Shown piece after piece: positions 1 through 6,902 of a stretch of DNA of 8,119 bases; within the stretch, counting starts at the first letter, position 1, and every line of letters begins with the position of its first letter. The position numbers and the translations under genes are program-made. Under the pieces are notes generated by a model, which was not told where the DNA came from, did no database searches, and saw nothing but the letters and a program-made list of their open reading frames with translations. The stretch comes from JANLSE01 sp031362265 (GTDB taxonomy: Bacteria > Chloroflexota > Chloroflexia > Chloroflexales > Roseiflexaceae), in assembly GCA_031362265.1 (NCBI GenBank), contig JANLSE010000580.1, forward strand, positions 1-8,119, in the 5' to 3' direction.

Positions 1-210
1 CTCAAAGCGGCCGCCACAGAAGAAAGAGCGGAAGGAAAGCCAACTGCCCTCCTACTTAGCATCAAACCTGAGGACGCCGTCATGATCAAATATGTCAAAG
101 ATTCAGGTGGAATCATCGACTTCACATTACGCTCGACAATCGACCAAGATCAACATAAGGCACCAACAATCACTTTTGATGAGCTTGCAGCAAAGTATGG
201 GATACGCTAA
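1..210 (+). CDS. cpaB: CpaB/RcpC-like Flp pilus assembly protein, C-terminal fragment
   Basis: The reading frame is open from the first base to the TAA at 208-210 and gives 69 residues of a protein whose start lies before the window. The fragment contains TALLLSIKPEDAVMIKYV followed by DSGGIIDFTLRS. This matches the C-terminal pattern of CpaB/RcpC proteins, where a 'V/L-T-L-x-V-x-P-x-x-A' strand-helix unit precedes a Gly-rich turn and an 'L-x-L-R' strand. The last residues (TFDELAAKYGIR) form a short helical tail. In known Tad systems CpaB/RcpC is an extracytoplasmic membrane-anchored protein, with SAF-like domains, that assists pilus assembly. It stands 50 bp before the TadZ/CpaE gene on the same strand, which supports the call. 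The fragment is short, so the family call leans on this context. Confidence 0.75.
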   Translation, partial: LKAAATEERAEGKPTALLLSIKPEDAVMIKYVKDSGGIIDFTLRSTIDQDQHKAPTITFDELAAKYGIR

Positions 211-260
211 ACGGTCGTGCGCTAAATGCTTGACCTAACTCCTTAGGAAAGGACATCTTC

Positions 261-1526
261 ATGAATACACATAGCCTATCAGCGCGCATTGCTGTCATCA
301 CAACTCCAGATAGGACTGACCAAGACTGGATGTCACGGCTCGCAGATGAGCCATGGGTCGAGCGACTCGACCGGGTTGCCGTTCTGAGTGCCTGTGTCGA
401 TCTGGCGCAGCGTGGGCTTGTCGATCTAATCATCATTGATCGCGACCTATCCGATGCCGAAAGTCTCGCACGCCAAGTGTATACTGTCGCTTCGAATATC
501 CCGTGTATTGCGATCGTCCCCGATCTTACAACGGCTGTGATGCGGCGTCTTGTCCATGCAGGTATGCGCGATGTCATTGGCCATCCAGCACCCTACACAG
601 ATCTTTCGATTACCATTCAGGCACTGCTTAATGCCGAAATTGACAGGCGCCGTAATCAGGCAGCACCCACATCGGCCCCGCGGCGTGGCAAACTGGTTGT
701 CGTCAGTTCGCCAAAGGGTGGCGTCGGAACCACAACAATTGCGGTCAATCTGGCAGTAGCACTACGGCAACTCACATCTACACCGGTTGTTCTAACCGAT
801 TTTGGCCTACAATTTGGTGATGTTGGCGTCCATCTCAATCTTTGGTCGCGTCACACCATGCAAGATCTGGTCAGCAAGTCCACCGAGATCGATGAGACAA
901 TGCTCAATGGTGTTCTTCAGGAACATAAATCGGGCGTGCGCGTTTTACTTGCACCAAACGAACCTGAGGTCGTGAGTGAAATCACCGCTGAACAGATCGA
1001 TCACATTCTCGATAGCCTACTTGAACATTACACATATGTTGTCGCCGATATCTGGTCGTTCCTGGATGAAATCGCACTCAAACTCATTCAGCGCGCTGAT
1101 GAAATTCTTGTCGTTGCAACCCCAGAGATCCCAACGCTCAAGAATACCAAGCATTTCTTGAGCTACGTGCGTAAACACGGGCTAAGCACAGGCCGCATAA
1201 CACTCGTACTCAATCGTTTCCCCAGTATTGAGGGGATCTCGCTGCAGGATGTACAAACCCACTTGGGCTACCCAATCGGGGCGAACATCCCCAGCGAAGG
1301 GCGCTTGATCACCCATAGTATCAACCAGGGTGTGCCAATCGTGCTAGCACATCCCGATACATGGGCGGCCCAGAGTGTTATGAAGCTCGCTGCCTATGTA
1401 ACTGGAGACAGGGTCGATCTCCTCTCGTTGCGGCCTGATACGCGTAAGCGATCTTCTAACCGTGATACTCAATCGGGATCAGATGAACGACGCGGCTGGC
1501 TTGGCTTTGTTCGACGCACACAATAA
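261..1526 (+). CDS. cpaE: TadZ/CpaE-like pilus localisation ATPase with pseudo-receiver domain
   Basis: This 421-residue protein has two domains. Residues about 8-125 resemble a response-regulator receiver, with D60 at the usual phosphorylation position. The acidic pair after the first strand is missing, and the lysine near the last strand is replaced (GHPAP, H108), so it is probably a pseudo-receiver. Residues about 144-385 form a MinD/ParA-type P-loop ATPase. It has a deviant Walker A, PKGGVGTTT (151-159), that keeps the signature K152 but has T157 instead of the second lysine. It also has the TDFGLQFGDVG segment (179-189) and a Walker B-like VVADIWSFLDE (260-270). TadZ/CpaE proteins mark the pole or assembly site for the Tad machine. 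The Arg-rich tail (about 395-421) has no recognised domain. The ATG follows AGGAAAGGA at 245-253. The call is firm at family level; ATPase competence is uncertain. Confidence 0.92.
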   Translation: MNTHSLSARIAVITTPDRTDQDWMSRLADEPWVERLDRVAVLSACVDLAQRGLVDLIIIDRDLSDAESLARQVYTVASNIPCIAIVPDLTTAVMRRLVHAGMRDVIGHPAPYTDLSITIQALLNAEIDRRRNQAAPTSAPRRGKLVVVSSPKGGVGTTTIAVNLAVALRQLTSTPVVLTDFGLQFGDVGVHLNLWSRHTMQDLVSKSTEIDETMLNGVLQEHKSGVRVLLAPNEPEVVSEITAEQIDHILDSLLEHYTYVVADIWSFLDEIALKLIQRADEILVVATPEIPTLKNTKHFLSYVRKHGLSTGRITLVLNRFPSIEGISLQDVQTHLGYPIGANIPSEGRLITHSINQGVPIVLAHPDTWAAQSVMKLAAYVTGDRVDLLSLRPDTRKRSSNRDTQSGSDERRGWLGFVRRTQ

Positions 1527-1543
1527 TTCCGGAGGTTGATCTC

Positions 1544-2950
1544 ATGACACGTTTTCGAGCTAATATTCCTGGTAGTGGCACCAGCCCATTGAATCCTGCT
1601 CAGGTATTGCCAGCCATCCCGGAACCAGTGGAGCAGCCGGTACAGCGAAGCACAGCACAAAGTGGCGCGGTTCGTTCGAATGAAGATCGCGAGTTGATTG
1701 AGGATGTCCAGCAACGCCTCTTGAGCGAGACCGATATCATCCCTGGGAAGGTTGCCCCTGAACATTACCAGCGCCGGATCTCCGAGCTTGTTAATGCAGC
1801 CCTTGCCCGAACTAGCCGGGTTGTATCAGATCGTGAGCGAGCAAAATTAGCACGGCTAGTGCAATCTGAACTGCTTGGCTTCGGGCCAATTGAAGAATTC
1901 CTGGCTGATGATACCATCACCGAAATCATGGTGAATGGGCCAAAACATATCTGGATTGAACGTGAAGGTCGACTCTATCAGAGCGACGTGAGCTTCAACG
2001 ATGATGAGCATGTACGGCGAATTATCGACCGGATTATCTCACCACTCGGGCGCCGCTGTGATGAGAGCAACCCCATGGTCGACGCACGCCTTCCCGATGG
2101 GAGTCGTGTGAATGTAATCATTCCCCCGCTGGCAATTGAAGGGCCAACATTAACCATCCGCAAATTCGCACGCATTCCGCTGACATCAAGCGATTTAGTC
2201 ACACGTGGGACGGCATCCCCAGAGCTTGTTGAATTCTTACGCGCCTGTGTACTTGGCCGATTGAACATCATTGTCGCTGGCGGCACTGGTTCGGGGAAAA
2301 CAACGCTCCTCAATGTACTCTCCTCATTCATTCCAGAGGATGAGCGCATCATCACAATCGAAAATGCGGCTGAGCTACAGCTTCAGCAAATCCACGTGGT
2401 GCCACTCGAATCGCGCTCAGCAAATGTTGAGGGAAGAGGCGAAATCGGTATGCGCGATCTCGTTATCAACGCCCTGCGTATGCGCCCAGATCGCATCATT
2501 GTAGGTGAGTGCCGTGCTGGAGAAACGCTCGATATGCTCCAGGCAATGAATACTGGCCACGATGGGTCGATGACAACGCTTCACGCCAATACCCCGCGGG
2601 ATGCCTTGCGACGTTTAGAGACCATGGTCTTGATGTCGGGTATGGATTTACCCATCCGCGCCATCCGTGAGCAAGTTAGCGCTGCGATTGACGTAGTTGT
2701 CCAATTGGAACGCATGCAAGATGGGGCGCGTCGCATCACCCATGTTGCTGAAATTGTTGGTATGGAGAACGATACGGTTACGATGTCGGATCTGTTTACA
2801 TTCCAACACCAAGGCATGCATGATGGGAAGATCCTCGGAAAGATCGCGCCAACTGGTCTACGCCCACGATTTATCGAACGCCTCCAGCAGCGCAATATCC
2901 ATCTGCCACCACAATTGTTTGGGTACACTATTGGGAGGAAGCCATCATGA
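1544..2950 (+). CDS. tadA: TadA/CpaF secretion ATPase (pilus assembly motor)
   Basis: This 468-residue protein is a typical CpaF/TadA ATPase of the type II/IV secretion superfamily. It forms the cytoplasmic hexamer that powers Flp pilin assembly through TadB/TadC. Residues about 10-45 are a Pro/Ser-rich, likely disordered leader. Residues about 48-235 form the N-terminal domain, including the characteristic EIMVNGPKHIWIERE segment (127-141). The motor domain has Walker A GGTGSGKTT (246-254, K252), an Asp-box-like region TIENAAELQLQQ (271-282), Walker B RPDRIIVGECR (314-324, E322) and the His box TGHDGSMTTLHAN (337-349). All key residues are present. The one variation is N274, where many homologues have Asp in 'IED'. 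Length is normal for the family. The start follows GGAGGT at 1531-1536, 17 bp after the TadZ stop, and the stop overlaps the next ATG as ATGA. Confidence 0.97.
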   Translation: MTRFRANIPGSGTSPLNPAQVLPAIPEPVEQPVQRSTAQSGAVRSNEDRELIEDVQQRLLSETDIIPGKVAPEHYQRRISELVNAALARTSRVVSDRERAKLARLVQSELLGFGPIEEFLADDTITEIMVNGPKHIWIEREGRLYQSDVSFNDDEHVRRIIDRIISPLGRRCDESNPMVDARLPDGSRVNVIIPPLAIEGPTLTIRKFARIPLTSSDLVTRGTASPELVEFLRACVLGRLNIIVAGGTGSGKTTLLNVLSSFIPEDERIITIENAAELQLQQIHVVPLESRSANVEGRGEIGMRDLVINALRMRPDRIIVGECRAGETLDMLQAMNTGHDGSMTTLHANTPRDALRRLETMVLMSGMDLPIRAIREQVSAAIDVVVQLERMQDGARRITHVAEIVGMENDTVTMSDLFTFQHQGMHDGKILGKIAPTGLRPRFIERLQQRNIHLPPQLFGYTIGRKPS

Positions 2951-3909
2951 GCAGTGCTGATGTACTCATTCTGGCTGCTTCAATTCTGGCTGCACTTGCG
3001 GTCGCATCATTAGTGTATGCAGTCTGGCAGATTACACGGCGTGGCCAGGCATCGGAACGGCTGAACTTCTATGTTAGTCAGCAAAACCTAATTGATGCTA
3101 GTGATTCTGAAATGGAAGCACCCCCACTAGCAGATCGTATCAATCAGACGATCAATCGACAGGGGTTTGCAGATCAGATCGCCCGCAATCTTTCGCAGGC
3201 AAATCTGCCACTGACCGTTCCTGAATATCTCTTACTACGTACTGCCATCCCCGCACTACTTGCGATTGTGGTGCTCTTTATTTGGCGTACCGCGATTGCC
3301 GTGCCACCGGCAATCCTAGTTGGTACGATCGCACCCATTTTCTGGCTTCGGAGTCGGCGGCGCCGCAGGAATCAAGACTTTAATGATCAACTTGCCGATA
3401 TGCTTGCCATGCTTGCAAGCTCAATGCGTGGCGGGTTCAGCCTACTCCAATCGATTGCCAATGCATCGCGTGAATCGCAAGAGCCGACGCGAACCGAGCT
3501 TTGGCGTGTCACCCAAGAAGTGCAGCTTGGAATCAGTCTCAATAATGCGCTCGATAACCTCGCCCAACGAGTGGAGAGCAATGATTTAGAACTGGTTGTT
3601 ACGGCGATCAAAATCCACAGTCGCGTTGGCGGGAATCTGACAACGGTGCTGGAAACAATCAGCACTACTATTCGCGAGCGATCACGGTTACGGCGCGATA
3701 TCCATGTAATCACATCCATGCAGCGTATATCGAGTTATGTGATTGGATTGCTTCCAATCGCACTTGGGCTCTTTATTCTGGCGATTAACCCAGCCTACAT
3801 TATGCGCCTGTTTACACCCGGTGTGTATCTATGCATCCCTTTCGGCGCGCTGCTATTCTCAGCCATTGGCTTCTTGCTGATCCAGCGTATTGTCGACATT
3901 AAGGTCTGA
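2947..3909 (+). CDS. tadB: TadB inner-membrane platform protein (T2SSF family)
   Basis: This 320-residue integral membrane protein starts inside the ATGA overlap with the ATPase gene and has GGGAGGAA at 2933-2940 as ribosome binding site. Likely membrane spans lie at about 6-27, 98-113, 119-135, 264-281 and 295-313. The T2SSF (GspF-like) domain runs from about 146 to 280 and includes DQLADMLAMLASSMRGG (147-163) and IKIHSRVGGNLTTVLE (221-236). That domain is typically the cytoplasmic helical bundle that contacts the ATPase. The basic stretch RSRRRRRNQ (135-143) just after the third span fits a cytoplasmic flank. Together with TadC it would form the membrane platform on which TadA acts. It is assigned as TadB rather than TadC by position directly after tadA and by the long N-terminal portion. 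Length is normal and no defect is visible. Confidence 0.94.
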   Translation: MSSADVLILAASILAALAVASLVYAVWQITRRGQASERLNFYVSQQNLIDASDSEMEAPPLADRINQTINRQGFADQIARNLSQANLPLTVPEYLLLRTAIPALLAIVVLFIWRTAIAVPPAILVGTIAPIFWLRSRRRRRNQDFNDQLADMLAMLASSMRGGFSLLQSIANASRESQEPTRTELWRVTQEVQLGISLNNALDNLAQRVESNDLELVVTAIKIHSRVGGNLTTVLETISTTIRERSRLRRDIHVITSMQRISSYVIGLLPIALGLFILAINPAYIMRLFTPGVYLCIPFGALLFSAIGFLLIQRIVDIKV

Positions 3910-3913
3910 GGAG
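3907..3913 (+). promoter_or_regulatory. Shine-Dalgarno site that sets the tadC GTG start
   Basis: TGAGGAG overlaps the tadB stop codon and is followed by a six-base spacer and GTG at 3920. This favours GTG over the upstream in-frame TTG at 3890 and implies coupling of tadC translation to tadB termination. Confidence 0.7.
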
Positions 3914-3919
3914 TTGCCT

Positions 3920-4873
3920 GTGGAACTGACATCTATCCTTATCCCACTTGCTAGTGTCTTTGCTGGCCTGAGTGTTCTGCTGTTACTCGGGGGAGTCCTG
4001 GCACTCCAGACAAGCAATCCGTTGCGCGATCGCGTCAATACTTATCTCTCTGGAGAGAGCACAGAGCCAGTCACACTCCAAGAGATTGAGTTCTCACAAC
4101 CGTTCTTCGAGCGGGTCATTCTACCGATTGTGCGCCAAATTGCGCGGGTTTTCGCGTGGATGTGGCCGCAAAACAGACTTCATGCGCTACGCCAACGACT
4201 AGCACAGGCAGGCGATGAGATCAAACTGAGCCCAGGCGATTTCATGAGCATCAAGAGTCTGATTACGCTTCTAGTGGTTGGCTCAGCTATACTGATTGGC
4301 TGGCTTACCGAGTATTCACTCGATTATTTTGCAATCCTTATGTTAGGCGGGGTGGCATTCACTTCATTCTTCCTACCAGATTTCTGGCTCTCGCGCAGAA
4401 TCTCGCAGCGCCAGCAAGCGCTCCTTCTATTGCTGCCCGATGCACTTGATCTGCTTGTGATCGCAATTGAAGCTGGTCTTAGTTTTGAGGGCGCGATCCA
4501 GGAAATTGTCGATAAATCACGGGGAGAACTCGCCCACGAATTCGCGCGTGTACTGCGCGACATCATTATGGGCAAGTCGCGTCGCACAGCGCTTGCTGAA
4601 ATGGCCGATCGAACCGGTGTGCCCGATATCATGAGTTTTGTAACCGCCGTTAATCAAGCCGAAGAGTTAGGCGTAAGCATCGGCCGCATCCTGGCAAATC
4701 AAGCCGATGAATTGCGCGTCCGCCGCAGACAGCGTGCCCAGGAACGTGCCAATCAAGCCCCAATCAAGATGATGTTTCCGATCGTGTTCCTTATCTTCCC
4801 CTCCATCTTTGCCGTACTGCTTGGGCCGGCCATCCCACAGTTACTCGATATGTTTACCCGGACAGGAGGCTAA
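3920..4873 (+). CDS. tadC: TadC inner-membrane platform protein (T2SSF family)
   Basis: This 317-residue protein is the second T2SSF platform protein. The start chosen is GTG 3920, ten bases after the tadB stop, because TGAGGAG at 3907-3913 lies six bases upstream. An in-frame TTG at 3890 would lie inside tadB and has no comparable site. Probable spans are at about 7-29, 113-129, 135-153 and 283-303. The T2SSF domain (about 168-300) shows LLPDALDLLVIAIEAGLSFE (171-190), the segment with VPDIMSFVTAVNQAEELG (234-251), and RRRQRAQERANQAPIKMMFP (268-287), a close match to the usual TadC end. TadC pairs with TadB to anchor the motor and move pilin subunits out of the membrane. No key segment is missing. 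Confidence 0.95.
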   Translation: MELTSILIPLASVFAGLSVLLLLGGVLALQTSNPLRDRVNTYLSGESTEPVTLQEIEFSQPFFERVILPIVRQIARVFAWMWPQNRLHALRQRLAQAGDEIKLSPGDFMSIKSLITLLVVGSAILIGWLTEYSLDYFAILMLGGVAFTSFFLPDFWLSRRISQRQQALLLLLPDALDLLVIAIEAGLSFEGAIQEIVDKSRGELAHEFARVLRDIIMGKSRRTALAEMADRTGVPDIMSFVTAVNQAEELGVSIGRILANQADELRVRRRQRAQERANQAPIKMMFPIVFLIFPSIFAVLLGPAIPQLLDMFTRTGG

Positions 4874-4876
4874 TAG

Positions 4877-6169
4877 ATGGACCAGAATACACAGACCACT
4901 GTGGCGCAACTGTATGCTACAGGAATGGAGTTGTTCCGCAACAACCGTTGGGCGGAAGCCCTAGCTATCTTTGAGCAGATTCAATCGCATGGTGATCGCT
5001 ACCCTGAGCTTGAGAATCTAATCGCCGATATTCAACTCAAACTGGAATTGGAGCGCTTGCGGGCACCAATGACATCGCAAAAACCAAAAGGGCTGCGCTG
5101 GCCGATCTATGTCGGCGCTGGAGTATTGGCTGTATTGTTTATTGCTGGCGGAGTTTTTGCAAGCGGTATCGCATCCCAACCACCAGTTCAGGAGCCAGTT
5201 CAAACCGTACGTGTCGTAAATCTACCAACCGCTGCACCAACCTCCACGGCACGCCCAACTGCAACACCGCAGCCGACATTAACACCAGAACCAACCGCAA
5301 CGCCATCGCCAACCATTGTACCAACCGAAGCGCCTACCGTAGTGCCGCAACCGGGTGTATTGCTTGTTCAAACGGCCAATGGTGAACCGCTTACAAAGAC
5401 AACCAGCAATATCGCGATCATTTTGGATGCATCAGGCAGTATGCTAGCGAAGATCGGGAAGGATCGCAAGATTGATATCGCGCGTGGTGCACTTACGACC
5501 CTGATTGGGCAACTTGCTGATACAACACAGGTAGCGCTGAGTGCCTATGGTATTACTCGTGCAAATGGTTGTTCAAATATCCAACAACTGGCGCCCTTGG
5601 CACCACTCCAGCGCGATAGTCTACTCGAAACGATTAAAGCTGTTGAGCCAGCACCAAACAGCCCTACACCGATCGGGCTTGCGCTACAGAAAATGGCCCA
5701 GAGTTTGGCAGCAATCAAAAGCGATACCCTCTTGGTACTTGTGAGCGATGGCGAAGAGACATGTGACGCAGACCCTGTGGCGATCGCAAAGCAAATTCAT
5801 ACAGATAATCCCCAAATCCGTGTTGCTGTAGTTGGTTTCAATATCGGTACTGATGTCTCGCGCGCACGGCTCAGTACGATCGCGGAAAGTGGCGGCGGGA
5901 CTTATTTTGATGCAAGTAATGCGGCTCAGCTTGTTAGTGCCTTACGCCAGGCAATTACACTCACATACCACGTTATCGACATGCAGGGCAAGGAAGTCTA
6001 TGCGGGCCAACTTGGCTCACAAATCACACTTGACGCCGGTCGGTATAAGGTCAAAATTGGTGATACCAACGCATTACTACTTGATGTCGATATCCGCCCG
6101 GCCGAACAGACAAGTATCCAGATCCAAGAAAAGAATGGAGGAATCGTAGGAACGATCGTTACTCCGTAG
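4877..6169 (+). CDS. membrane-anchored VWA-domain protein with N-terminal TPR-like segment
   Basis: This 430-residue protein has a clear modular layout. Residues about 6-62 are helical and resemble one tetratricopeptide unit (YATGMELFRNNRWAEALAIF, 13-32) plus a following helix. KPKGLR then precedes a single membrane span at about 76-99, so the N-terminus should be cytoplasmic. Residues 101-158 are a Pro/Thr-rich stalk. A von Willebrand A domain spans about 176-362 with a complete MIDAS: DASGS (184-188), T264 in SPTPIG and D291 in VSDGEET. C232 and C296 could form a disulfide outside the cell. Residues about 363-420 look like a small beta-rich domain. VWA domains of this kind bind ligands through a divalent metal. 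The gene begins 3 bp after tadC with AGGAGG at 4864-4869, so it is likely an operon member. It is not a canonical TadG, although a related surface role is possible. The substrate is unknown. Confidence 0.88.
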   Translation: MDQNTQTTVAQLYATGMELFRNNRWAEALAIFEQIQSHGDRYPELENLIADIQLKLELERLRAPMTSQKPKGLRWPIYVGAGVLAVLFIAGGVFASGIASQPPVQEPVQTVRVVNLPTAAPTSTARPTATPQPTLTPEPTATPSPTIVPTEAPTVVPQPGVLLVQTANGEPLTKTTSNIAIILDASGSMLAKIGKDRKIDIARGALTTLIGQLADTTQVALSAYGITRANGCSNIQQLAPLAPLQRDSLLETIKAVEPAPNSPTPIGLALQKMAQSLAAIKSDTLLVLVSDGEETCDADPVAIAKQIHTDNPQIRVAVVGFNIGTDVSRARLSTIAESGGGTYFDASNAAQLVSALRQAITLTYHVIDMQGKEVYAGQLGSQITLDAGRYKVKIGDTNALLLDVDIRPAEQTSIQIQEKNGGIVGTIVTP

Positions 6170-6217
6170 GACAAGGTAAAAGATTGCTTATCTGCCGCAT
6201 GATACGTAACTAACCTC

Positions 6218-6290
6218 AGTTGTGTGCGTTAATTCAAGTAGGATCATCGTTCTATTTGGATGGGTTGAAGTTTTGAACATCGCACACACT
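6218..6290 (+). promoter_or_regulatory. inverted repeat, possible leader hairpin or operator
   Basis: TGTGTGCG (6221-6228) is an exact reverse complement of CGCACACA (6281-6288). With T6220 bulged, AG (6218-6219) also pairs with CT (6289-6290). Inside, TTCAA (6233-6237) can pair with TTGAA (6273-6277). The 3' arm ends directly before the AGGTTGGAGA ribosome binding site of the sigma gene. An 8-bp match in a gap this size can arise by chance, so a regulatory role is only inferred. Confidence 0.3.
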
Positions 6291-6295
6291 AGGTT

Positions 6296-6300
6296 GGAGA
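6296..6300 (+). promoter_or_regulatory. ribosome binding site that sets the sigma factor start
   Basis: GGAGA, the end of AGGTTGGAGA (6291-6300), lies five bases before ATG 6306 and eight before GTG 6309. It supports a start there rather than at GTG 6222. Confidence 0.55.
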
Positions 6301-6305
6301 CATCA

Positions 6306-6902
6306 ATGGTGATTCGGACTAATCACCTCGCTCAACTCATCGTGAGCGCACAACAAAACGATCAGGCGGCGTATGAGCAATTATATAATAGCTATTCCGA
6401 TCAGCTCTTTCGCTATCTGTATGTACGTTGTGGGAATCCATCACTAGCCGAAGAAGCACTTGGAGAGCTTTGGCTACGTGTGGTTCAATACCTGCCAAGT
6501 TTTCGCGTACCTAATTCTGGTGCGGACCAAGCCTTTATTGCATGGCTCTATACAATTGCGCGGAACCTGATCATTGACCTAGTGCGCTCGCCCCAACGTG
6601 ATGTTCAATCAATTTCGACAGATATACCAATATCGGATATAGACCTAGATGCGCGTGTTGATCGGCGTGAAAGCTATCTCGCACTCGCAGCAGCAGTAGA
6701 CCGACTAACGCCAGAACAACGTGATGTGATTTTGCTACGCTTCCGCGAAAATCTGTCAAGCTCCGAGGTGGCTCTCCGCACTGGGCGAAGCGAATCCGCG
6801 GTTAAGGCTCTACAACATCGTGCATTAGGAACACTGGCACGAATGATAGGTGTATCACCAGTTAATGAATCAATCCATGATAGACTCACACCGAAAACCT
6901 GA
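6306..6902 (+). CDS. ECF-type RNA polymerase sigma factor
   Basis: This 198-residue protein has the two-domain plan of extracytoplasmic-function sigma factors. Region 2 covers about 11-95, including AAYEQLYNSYSDQLFRYLYV (21-40) and the DNA-melting/-10 recognition helix FIAWLYTIARNLIIDLVR (77-94). After a short acidic linker (about 100-120), region 4 spans about 122-182. It has RLTPEQRDVILLRF (133-146) and the helix-turn-helix LSSSEVALRTGRSESAVKAL (150-169). There is no region 1.1 or 3, which fits the ECF class. The start ATG 6306 is chosen because GGAGA at 6296-6300 precedes it and the conserved region begins soon after. Such factors direct polymerase to a small regulon and are usually held by a partner. 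The overlapping downstream membrane protein is the obvious candidate. Whether it controls the pilus genes cannot be seen here. Confidence 0.92.
   Translation: MVIRTNHLAQLIVSAQQNDQAAYEQLYNSYSDQLFRYLYVRCGNPSLAEEALGELWLRVVQYLPSFRVPNSGADQAFIAWLYTIARNLIIDLVRSPQRDVQSISTDIPISDIDLDARVDRRESYLALAAAVDRLTPEQRDVILLRFRENLSSSEVALRTGRSESAVKALQHRALGTLARMIGVSPVNESIHDRLTPKT

Larger units (their letters stand above)
6170..6305 (+). other. 136-bp intergenic leader before the sigma gene
   Basis: This is the only gap above 50 bp between genes in the window, so a new transcription unit may begin here. No convincing -35/-10 pair is visible: the best is TTGCTT (6184-6189) and TAACTA (6207-6212) with 17-bp spacing, which matches the consensus poorly. 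The gap contains the inverted repeat listed separately. An in-frame GTG at 6222 could extend the sigma protein, but it lacks a ribosome binding site. Confidence 0.5.

Noticed and set aside
170..577. 135-codon open frame on the minus strand
   Set aside because: It crosses the cpaB end and the TadZ N-terminus; composition is Arg/Ser rich with no recognisable motif.
1978..2355. 125-codon open frame on the minus strand
   Set aside because: It lies wholly within the conserved motor domain of tadA and has no ribosome binding site or recognisable domain.
3890..3919. upstream TTG start for tadC
   Set aside because: It would overlap the end of tadB without a suitably spaced ribosome binding site; GTG 3920 has TGAGGAG six bases upstream.
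6184..6212. candidate promoter TTGCTT-17-TAACTA before the sigma gene
   Set aside because: It matches the consensus at only about three and two of six positions. ECF auto-regulated promoters have other motifs, so no promoter is claimed.
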